Source: an uncultured Saprospiraceae bacterium (GTDB lineage: Bacteria; Bacteroidota; Bacteroidia; Chitinophagales; Saprospiraceae). From it: DNA of 6,633 bases. The stretch spans positions 1 to 6,633 of the forward strand of contig CALHKJ010000095.1 in NCBI GenBank assembly GCA_938033975.1, written 5' to 3'. Of the stretch, positions 1-5,886 are shown piece by piece. A model generated the notes under the pieces. The model was not told the origin of the DNA. It did no database searches and was given only the letters and a program-made list of their open reading frames with translations. Position numbers and translations under genes: made by a program. Each line of letters opens with the position of its first letter. Position 1 is the stretch's first letter.

Positions 1-2631
1 CCAATCTCGCGAAAGCAAGCCACTGGTTAATCCTGACAAAATAGCTGGAGCTACCGATGTCATAGTCATACCAGTCCTGAAAATATTTGTAATATTGGGC
101 CTTCCTAGATCATTGAAACGATAAATTCCCCATTCATTTTCCATTGCAAGACGGGTGAGTTCTTTGTCAGGATTCACTGCTTTAGGATTGCCCACAATTT
201 CTAACAATGGCAAGTCTTCATAACTATCTGTATAGAAATAACTTCCAGATAGATTTATCCCATGTTTTTCTGCAAATTCCTTCCCTAAGATCGCTTTTCC
301 ATCACCCCAACAAGCAGGTTCTGAAATGGCTCCTGTAAACTTGCCATTCTTGACTTCCATACGTGTACACATCACATGCTTGATTCCTAAATCTCTGGCT
401 GCTGGTTCTACTTGATATGGTGTGGCGGCAGAGACAATTGCCACGGTGTGACCTTTCGCCATATGGGCTTCTACCAATGCCCTAGATTGAGGGTATATGG
501 CTTTCGAAAGATGTTTAAGATATACCTCCTCACCCAACTCGATGAGATTTTTTTCTTGTAACCCTTTTACCCCTTTGGCACTGAGGGCTGCCAATCCGGC
601 AAAGTTTTTATTCCCAAGTGCATAGACCAAACCACCATTAAATTGTGCTGCTATTTCTTTGGGAGTCATCTTCCCACTTTTGATTCTTTCTTGGATAAAT
701 AATTTAGCAGAGAAGCCAGATATAAGTGTTCGATCCAGGTCAAAATATGCAGCAATGTGAGGTCCGTCTTCTCCATCCAGAATGGTTTTGGATACATCTC
801 CAACCACCGATCCTGGAATGATATATTGTGTAGAACTGTCAACATCTGCGACTGTGTCAGTCACAGAATAGAATTCCATAAGTTGCTCCATTCGATTGGT
901 GTGATCGTTGAGCTCATTCAACCACATATCAATGGCTTCAACTTTTCTATCTTTTCCAGATGGAATAAGATCTCTGTTTTTAGCCAACCTAATGCCATTT
1001 TTGATAAATGGTTTTGACACAGATTCTAATCGATGAATCTTTCCTTTCCAGTGAAGCTCTTCACCATAAAATAAACAAGTCCTAAGTAATTGCTCATCAG
1101 TATATTCTCGATCCTTCTGGAGACTTTTCAGGCTATAGGCAACAATTTTATATGCCTCTATTAAAGTCTTCAACATTACTTGTGATATGAATATTTTTTG
1201 CCCAGCAATCAACTGATCAATATCATTGGGCCTTGATTCAATAATCTCTCGCCATTCAGGATGTATCGAGCTCAGTTGCTCTTCAATCTGATCAGTAAAA
1301 TCAGCCTTGTTGGCATAGAAGAATTCTAATTTGAATAAATCTCGAATCCCCATAATTTCTTCCCAAAAAGAATATAAAGGATCTTTCGGTTTATCCTGAA
1401 TTAACTTCATCAAAGCCAATTCAATAAACGCACGCTGATATAAATGATGCGTAGCCATGTTGGCATAATAGTTTGCCCTTAAGAAATTTTCTGGAACAAT
1501 TGAATATTTTGCTGTTACACCATCTCCAACCAACTGTATGATTCGGGCTTTAACCATTAGATTTAGTGCCCGCTGAATGTTTTCTCCTAGATTCTTACCT
1601 CGATCAACCAATGCATCCGGATGATGAGATTCAATAATTTGCATCAATTCCAGCACAATGGATTCTGTACTTCGTTTGGTGAGCGCATACTTGCTTAGTA
1701 AAGCAGTGCAGATCAAACTAACCGTAGTCACTGGTGTAACATGATTGATGCCATATGCTAGCTCAAAAGCAAATTTTGAAATAGACGGCACATCGTTAGA
1801 TTCTTCATCAGGAACCGCAGCTTTCTCTATTTCATTGTAATTCACAGGTTTTCCAACTCTCAGCGAGATCTGTCCATGATCCTCTCCCATCTTTCTTATG
1901 TAATTCAAAAACCAACTGAGGCTTTCGCTCTTTTTTACTTTTCCTCTTCCCTCCTTAGTCATATCTTCTACATCAGGAATCAGATCGTATACAATAGAAA
2001 TAGGAACGTATTTCACTTTTGAATTAGAATGAATTTCTGCTTCCTGAATATATTTTAGGATACCCATTTTGGGCCAAATCAATTTTCCTGTACGACTGCG
2101 CGAACCTTCGAGAGCCCACATAAAATGTTCTTTTCTTTGAACCAAATGCGAAATAAAGTGCCTGAGTGTTGCTTTATAAATTTCGTCATCTCTGAAAGAT
2201 CTACGAATGAAAATGGCTCCCGCTCTTTTACCCAATTGCCCTAACCCGGCAAAAGCCATATTTGAACCGGCGAAAATGTAAGGAATTTTCAAGCCATGCC
2301 TGGCAAGTGCAATTCCAAGAACAAACATGTCAATGTATGTTTTATGTGTCATGACGAATGCCACAGAGTGACTCCGCATCAACTTTACCAAATCTTTCAA
2401 CTCAGAAATATTGACATCAACCGTTTTATCATAAGCACGACCTACAATAAACTCCGCCATCTGAACACCAAATGTCTGAAGAATCGGATGTTGGAAGGTG
2501 AACATCTCTTTTAAGGCATCAGATGCAATTAGGTTGACTTCTGACAAAGAAATATCTTGTTTCTCGGCAAGGTTTATTAAAGTCTTCTGAAAACCAGCAT
2601 CAGATATGATCGCTTCAAATTGTTCGTTCAT
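1..2631 (-). CDS. PlsB-type glycerol-3-phosphate acyltransferase fused to a HAD-IB phosphatase (3' end beyond window)
   Basis: The frame is open without a stop from ATG 2631 to the left edge (877 codons seen); an in-frame stop at 2740-2742 precedes it and no other ATG lies between. Residues 1 to about 600 are a PlsB-like acyltransferase. Block I is H96-K-T-Y-I-D101 (HX4D catalytic motif), block II GAIFIRRSF 138-146, block III EGSRSRTGK 175-183, block IV VPISIVYD 209-216. From about 626 comes a HAD-IB phosphatase domain: DLDRT with D631/D633/T635, motif II Ser734 in IVSAAT, Lys779 in GDGK, and D802/D806 in YTDSYEDLP. The PlsB part would acylate glycerol-3-phosphate at the membrane to give lysophosphatidate. 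The HAD substrate is unknown; a phosphatidate or lysophosphatidate is a reasonable inference. Residues 838-877 (GRPN, then a small-residue hydrophobic stretch) resemble the linker after HAD in HAD-PlsC proteins, so a PlsC domain may follow. E. coli PlsB is about 800 residues and lacks the HAD domain. The leader has no Shine-Dalgarno, as is usual in Bacteroidota. Confidence 0.9.
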   Translation of the reverse strand, partial: MNEQFEAIISDAGFQKTLINLAEKQDISLSEVNLIASDALKEMFTFQHPILQTFGVQMAEFIVGRAYDKTVDVNISELKDLVKLMRSHSVAFVMTHKTYIDMFVLGIALARHGLKIPYIFAGSNMAFAGLGQLGKRAGAIFIRRSFRDDEIYKATLRHFISHLVQRKEHFMWALEGSRSRTGKLIWPKMGILKYIQEAEIHSNSKVKYVPISIVYDLIPDVEDMTKEGRGKVKKSESLSWFLNYIRKMGEDHGQISLRVGKPVNYNEIEKAAVPDEESNDVPSISKFAFELAYGINHVTPVTTVSLICTALLSKYALTKRSTESIVLELMQIIESHHPDALVDRGKNLGENIQRALNLMVKARIIQLVGDGVTAKYSIVPENFLRANYYANMATHHLYQRAFIELALMKLIQDKPKDPLYSFWEEIMGIRDLFKLEFFYANKADFTDQIEEQLSSIHPEWREIIESRPNDIDQLIAGQKIFISQVMLKTLIEAYKIVAYSLKSLQKDREYTDEQLLRTCLFYGEELHWKGKIHRLESVSKPFIKNGIRLAKNRDLIPSGKDRKVEAIDMWLNELNDHTNRMEQLMEFYSVTDTVADVDSSTQYIIPGSVVGDVSKTILDGEDGPHIAAYFDLDRTLISGFSAKLFIQERIKSGKMTPKEIAAQFNGGLVYALGNKNFAGLAALSAKGVKGLQEKNLIELGEEVYLKHLSKAIYPQSRALVEAHMAKGHTVAIVSAATPYQVEPAARDLGIKHVMCTRMEVKNGKFTGAISEPACWGDGKAILGKEFAEKHGINLSGSYFYTDSYEDLPLLEIVGNPKAVNPDKELTRLAMENEWGIYRFNDLGRPNITNIFRTGMTMTSVAPAILSGLTSGLLSRDW

Positions 2632-2705
2632 TGTTATACAATATAGGAAAACAGAATGAATGAAAAAGAAAATGAGAAATAAGGTTGTCAGTAATTTTTT
2701 ATCAA

Positions 2706-2718
2706 GCAGACTGTCTGC
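2706..2718. repeat. 13-base perfect palindrome upstream of the acyltransferase gene
   Basis: GCAGAC-T-GTCTGC is a perfect inverted repeat with a one-base centre, about 75 bases upstream of the acyltransferase ATG and about 50 bases past the proline dehydrogenase stop. It is the most GC-rich patch of a very A/T-rich 135-base gap. It could be a binding site for a dimeric regulator. It could also be a weak hairpin terminator: on the minus strand it is followed by TTGATAAAAAATT rather than a run of T. The function is not determined. Confidence 0.3.
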
Positions 2719-2766
2719 ATTTAAAATTCTCTGTAAAAATTATAAAACCCATGAACAATTAAAATC

Positions 2767-3957
2767 TCACATACCTCTACGACTCATTTCATTAACTACA
2801 AATGCCAATTCTCTGCTCATATCTCCTGTAACAGAACTATTTTCCTTGGCTCTACGAATAAGATAAGGAATGACTTCTTTTACAGGGCCATATGGTAGAT
2901 ACTTAGCAACATTAAAACCGGCTTTGGCCAGATTGAATGTGATATTGTCACTCATGCCATACAGTTGACAAAAATTGAGATTGGGATGCTTTTTATCAAT
3001 TCCATTCTGTTCTATAAGTTTGGCCTGAAAGAGATTACTGTTTGCATTGTGGGAAGCACAACAAGATGCTATTGTAAGGTAATGATCGACACAGTATTTT
3101 ACAGCTGCATCAAAATCAGCATCTGAATCTTCTTTGGAATCATGGATTGGATTAGGATAATCAAGTTCTTTTGCTCGCTCAGCTTCTTTATCCATGTAAG
3201 CACCTCTTACAAGTTTTGCTCCTAAAAGATATCCTTTGGATTGTGCTTTTTCATGGCTTTTTTTCAAAAAGTCTAGCTTATCTCTTCTATAAAGTTGAAA
3301 GGTATTCCAAACTGTAATTTTGTCTTTGTTGTAAAGACTCATCATCTCATCAACCAACATATCCATTGCCTCTTGAATCCAACTTTCCTCGGCATCTATA
3401 AAAATAGAGACATTTTGATTGTAAGCTTCTTCACATATTGCATTCAATCTTTGAGCAAGCTTGTCCAGTTCTGCTTGTTCTGCAGTATCCAATAATGCAT
3501 CAACATTTAGCTTCTCCAGAATTTCATTCCTGACCAATCCAGTGATTTTAGTACTGACCGCAGGTACAGATTTATTCAGACCAGCAAATCGTATGGCATT
3601 AATCGTTTCATCTCTAACATAATCAAGATCAGCCTCTTCTGATTTAGACTCAGCCCCATAATCCAGAATAGTCATGGATTTGTTCTTGTAAAGATGATCA
3701 ATCGTCTTTTGACAATCTTGTAAATTGACGCCACCTACAAACTGTCGGAAAATAGTTTTTTTAATGATGCTTTCCGCAAATGGCAAATTTAATTTTATAG
3801 CACTTAATCCAATAGACGATCCTAATCCTACTAAACCTGGGCTATTCATTAAGCGAAACAATCTGGCAGCCTCTTTCAACTCCTTGTTAGACTTATGTGC
3901 GTAGGCTATCTTTGTATCCTGCAAATCTAAAGTATAAAACGCCTCTTTTCTTTTCAT
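2767..3957 (-). CDS. Proline dehydrogenase, FAD-dependent, monofunctional
   Basis: It oxidises L-proline to 1-pyrroline-5-carboxylate with FAD and passes electrons to the quinone pool; this is the first step of proline use as carbon and nitrogen source. In the 396-residue product the barrel motifs appear in order: LDYGAES 98-104, STKITGL 135-141, IDAEESW 187-193, GAKLVRGAYM 246-255, ASHN 301-304, QLYGMSDN 331-338, YLPYGP 353-358 and YLIRRAKEN 365-373. The last carries the arginine pair and glutamate that bind proline. The wording of these motifs is closer to eukaryotic PRODH than to the PutA domain of proteobacteria, and the length fits a stand-alone enzyme. I chose ATG 3957. The frame extends seven codons further to a TTG at 3978, but an A-rich leader directly before the ATG makes the ATG more likely. 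The partner P5C dehydrogenase is not fused and not in the window. The 83-base gap to the upstream hydrolase gene allows co-transcription. I see no regulator gene nearby. Confidence 0.95.
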   Translation of the reverse strand: MKRKEAFYTLDLQDTKIAYAHKSNKELKEAARLFRLMNSPGLVGLGSSIGLSAIKLNLPFAESIIKKTIFRQFVGGVNLQDCQKTIDHLYKNKSMTILDYGAESKSEEADLDYVRDETINAIRFAGLNKSVPAVSTKITGLVRNEILEKLNVDALLDTAEQAELDKLAQRLNAICEEAYNQNVSIFIDAEESWIQEAMDMLVDEMMSLYNKDKITVWNTFQLYRRDKLDFLKKSHEKAQSKGYLLGAKLVRGAYMDKEAERAKELDYPNPIHDSKEDSDADFDAAVKYCVDHYLTIASCCASHNANSNLFQAKLIEQNGIDKKHPNLNFCQLYGMSDNITFNLAKAGFNVAKYLPYGPVKEVIPYLIRRAKENSSVTGDMSRELAFVVNEMSRRGM

Positions 3958-4040
3958 TAATTCTAAATTTTTCTGCAAAAGCTTTGTAGATTCAAGATGT
4001 ATGTTGGGTTATCTATTTAGAAAATTGAAGGAAAGTCATG

Positions 4041-5240
4041 TTAAATTAACCATTCTTTTATTTGGGCATAGACCTTAGAATTACTTAATAAATCCATATG
4101 TGAATTTTCATAAGCAATCCAAGTATTTTTCTTTTTAAAGTTTAAGTGTTTGGCAGGATTTTTATGTATTCCTAAAGCGCTTTTTACACTTACTAAGCGG
4201 TCACCTAAATATTTAGAAGAAGCGTCCTCCTTTTTACCATAGTTGCCTGCAATCGAGAAACATTCTATATTTTCAGGCAAAGGAACATTTTGTCTTTGGT
4301 CTCCTTGTAGTTGGAATCGGTCAATTCCTTGCCAATCCTGGTCAACAAGATTGCCATATCTTAAATCAGTTACTCCTGCACTTCTGATTTTACCCAATCG
4401 AGCAAAAGGTTTTGTGTAAGGGATATGTTCAAGAATGATATTCAAGTAATTACCCATCCTTTCCAATCGTGCACCATGATGAGGCGTACCTAAAAAGACA
4501 ATCTTTTTGAGATGTTTTGGCCATGTTTTTTGTAGTTGTTCTCCATAATAGATTGCACTTCTAGAAACCAAGCCACCCATGCTGTGAGCAACAATGATCA
4601 GTTCTTCAATAGGTGAAGGCCAGTTCAGCACCAGCTCCTCCAATAATTCACTAAATATTTGCCCATTGGTAGAAATATGTAGACCGCTGTTATAATATAA
4701 ATAAATAGGGGACATCTCTAAATCTTTTGCCAAGGCCATTCCATGATTGTGATCTTTTTGAGACCATTGAATATCATTCATGCAAGAACCATGTACCATC
4801 AATAAAATTTTCCCATTGATCACCGGAAAATTCTTTTCTAGACTTTTTCTTTTAAGCAACAATGTCTTAGATCGATGTCTAAATTGCATGGGAATTGCTA
4901 GAGGATTGTCTTTATTTTTTAAGTAATCTCCTATCACCCCATTTAAAACTGAAAGCAGCATTTCTCTTTTTTCAGCAGTCTTTATTTTTCCTAGTAAAGG
5001 AGCCAATTTTCCTAATGCTTTATCGGCTCCACTACCGATAAATTGGGTTCCTAATTTGATGTTTTTGTATGTAGTACCAGCAATCTTGGAAACCAAGTGT
5101 TGAACAGGTGTCGATGGCAAAAAAGGAGGATAGATTATCCTATTGTGCATGGCTTCGACCAATTCAATTATTCCTACCGTTGCTTCTGTAATTAAACGAC
5201 CAAGACCTTGTAATTCAGAGTCTTTTGTTTTGTTAGGCAT
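4041..5240 (-). CDS. Alpha/beta-hydrolase, lipase/PGAP1-like esterase
   Basis: The 399-residue protein starts at ATG 5240 and has no signal peptide; the first 30 residues are a mixed helix, so a cytoplasmic or membrane-surface location is likely. Residues 1 to about 135 form a helical N-terminal extension with no motif I know. The hydrolase core begins near 143. LLMVHG (146-151) supplies the oxyanion-hole region. The nucleophile elbow is VAHSMGG with Ser220; its first glycine is replaced by Ala218. LGTPHHGA is at 250-257. The likely acid is Asp347 in GDRLVSV and the likely base His381 in NSHMDLL, which completes a Ser-Asp-His triad. This pattern is that of the esterase/lipase group that includes PGAP1-like and triacylglycerol-lipase-like proteins. 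The substrate cannot be read from the sequence. The glycerolipid acyltransferase gene two genes downstream makes an acyl-ester substrate plausible, as an inference only. Confidence 0.85.
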   Translation of the reverse strand: MPNKTKDSELQGLGRLITEATVGIIELVEAMHNRIIYPPFLPSTPVQHLVSKIAGTTYKNIKLGTQFIGSGADKALGKLAPLLGKIKTAEKREMLLSVLNGVIGDYLKNKDNPLAIPMQFRHRSKTLLLKRKSLEKNFPVINGKILLMVHGSCMNDIQWSQKDHNHGMALAKDLEMSPIYLYYNSGLHISTNGQIFSELLEELVLNWPSPIEELIIVAHSMGGLVSRSAIYYGEQLQKTWPKHLKKIVFLGTPHHGARLERMGNYLNIILEHIPYTKPFARLGKIRSAGVTDLRYGNLVDQDWQGIDRFQLQGDQRQNVPLPENIECFSIAGNYGKKEDASSKYLGDRLVSVKSALGIHKNPAKHLNFKKKNTWIAYENSHMDLLSNSKVYAQIKEWLI

Positions 5241-5466
5241 TTATCAATATTATATAAAATAAATTCTTGAAATTTAGAATGCTAATTCACAAGGTAAACA
5301 TAGTGCTATTTTATTTTCTTTCTCACTTTGGCGATAGTTATTCAAGCCCCTTTTCAATAGCAATCAGCTTAAATGGAAAGTAATAATCGGTGATTTACCA
5401 TTCACATGAAAATTCCTTTATACGCAAGTACTTAATTATAGAATTGGCAAATTCAAAAGCTTCCCA
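5241..5466. other. Non-coding or decayed stretch downstream of the recombinase remnant
   Basis: These 226 bases lie upstream of the hydrolase start and hold no intact gene. On the minus strand the frame of the 51-codon recombinase-like fragment stays open after its TGA for 23 more codons (5466-5398, beginning WEAFEFANS) and then stops at TAA 5395-5397. I could not match this tail to a known part of a recombinase. The promoter of the hydrolase gene should lie here. The A/T-rich 60 bases before ATG 5240 contain a near-match to the Bacteroidota -7 element TAnnTTTG (TAAATTTC, 5276-5269), but its spacing to the nearest upstream TTG is only 13 bases, so I do not call a promoter. Confidence 0.4.
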
Positions 5467-5622
5467 TCATAAAATATACTTCCTTGTCAGATCTTGATTC
5501 AGGGCGGATCTGGGATGTTTATTTACAGCAAAACGTAAAAAGCACTCTAGTGTACGTAGATACATTTTTCTTGTAGCAATAGGGAAGTTCTTTAAAATCA
5601 GATGGTCTTCATATGCCTGCAT
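5467..5622 (-). pseudogene. Truncated tyrosine recombinase/integrase, N-terminal core-binding domain only
   Basis: From ATG 5622 a 51-codon frame reads MQAYEDHLILKNFPIATRKM, then YLRTLECFLRFAVNKH, then LNQDLTRKYIL and a TGA stop. The pattern of a short hydrophobic helix, K/R-N-(aromatic)-P-x-A-T at the turn, YLRTLxxFLRF in the second helix, and L-x-x-x-L-T-x-x-Y-I-L is that of the SAM-like N-terminal domain of XerC/D-type and integron-type integrases. Such proteins usually have about 270-400 residues. The catalytic domain with R-H-R-Y residues is missing, and I find no continuation in another frame of the next 226 bases. It is therefore most likely a remnant. It lies 128 bases past the GTTGAAC end of the attC-like element and is on the same strand as the cassette gene, unlike the divergent integrase of a class 1 integron. 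Identification rests on pattern reading of a short peptide; a chance resemblance cannot be excluded. Confidence 0.55.
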
Positions 5623-5750
5623 CTAAGAATGAATGGAAAGTTCCATAAGATAGAATTTGGTGACGAATGTTTTTACACCTAAGCTAAGGTTGCTTCATTC
5701 AGAAGACCAGAAAAAAACGATGATTCTTAAGTAGAAAATGGGAAGGGATT
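5623..5750. other. Spacer between attC-like element and recombinase fragment
   Basis: I see no gene here. Minus-strand frames are short: the fragment's own frame upstream of ATG 5622 hits TAG immediately, and another frame ends in TGA just after it. If the neighbouring fragment descends from an integrase that acts on the attC-like element, this is where a primary attachment site could have been, but I find no second GTTRRRY site with flanking symmetry. Confidence 0.3.
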
Positions 5751-5881
5751 GTTCAACGGTTTAGGCTATGAGTAGTTGCGTGGGTTAGAACTTAACTTTG
5801 CAATTACACACCAAACTGAAAATCCGCGAGGATTTTCAGAAGTAGGCGAGAACAAGCAATTACTTATAGCCATTGTTGTGC
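5751..5881 (-). repeat. attC-like recombination site (integron cassette end)
   Basis: Read on the minus strand, the element starts with GCACAAC (5881-5875, 6 of 7 to RYYYAAC) and ends with GTTGAAC (5757-5751, full match to GTTRRRY). Its length of 131 bases is within the range known for attC sites, about 57-141. The arms GGCTATGAGTAGTTGC (5764-5779) and GCAATTACTTATAGCC (5856-5871) pair over all 16 positions on the plus strand if two G-T wobbles are allowed. A further 7 pairs join 5754-5760 with 5872-5878, leaving a three-base bulge TTA (5761-5763). On the minus strand the two wobble positions become A-C mismatches. The plus strand would be the attC bottom strand, the one integron integrases recombine. 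The site begins five bases after the stop of the DUF6090-type gene, as in a gene cassette. It could instead be another Bacteroidota repeat family or a bidirectional terminator. Confidence 0.6.
5816..5839. repeat. 10-bp hairpin with GCGA loop inside the attC-like element
   Basis: CTGAAAATCC (5816-5825) and GGATTTTCAG (5830-5839) are perfect complements around the tetraloop GCGA, a GNRA-type loop if transcribed. It forms the tip of the long stem of the attC-like element, with unpaired bases between it and the outer arms, like the variable terminal structure of attC sites. No T-run follows on either strand, which speaks against a simple intrinsic terminator. Confidence 0.8.
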
Positions 5882-5886
5882 TTTCG

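Noticed and set aside
757..1017. Open frame of 86 codons on the plus strand
   Set aside because: It lies wholly inside the acyltransferase-phosphatase coding sequence on the other strand, which carries clear motifs; the plus-strand peptide has none.
2296..2514. Open frame of 72 codons on the plus strand
   Set aside because: It is antisense to the conserved acyltransferase block I region of the real gene and shows no domain pattern.
2660..2866. Open frame of 68 codons on the plus strand
   Set aside because: It spans the gap and the 3' end of the proline dehydrogenase gene in antisense and has no recognisable motif.
3295..3495. Open frame of 66 codons on the plus strand
   Set aside because: It is antisense to the proline dehydrogenase barrel and is a shadow frame.
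3958..3978. TTG start seven codons upstream for proline dehydrogenase
   Set aside because: An ATG at 3957 follows an A-rich leader, and the extra seven residues add nothing to the family pattern.
5269..5292. Bacteroidota-type promoter before the hydrolase gene (TTG and TAAATTTC)
   Set aside because: The -7 match is imperfect and the spacing of 13 bases is too short for the usual TTG to TAnnTTTG distance.
5488..5512. Inverted repeat CAGATC/GATCTG with 13-base loop
   Set aside because: A six-base stem with a long loop inside the recombinase-like frame is expected by chance at this length.
5751..5881. Intrinsic terminator as sole explanation of the long inverted repeat
   Set aside because: No T-run follows the stem on either strand, and 131 bases with two core-like boxes is far larger than a simple terminator. 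It could still slow transcription.
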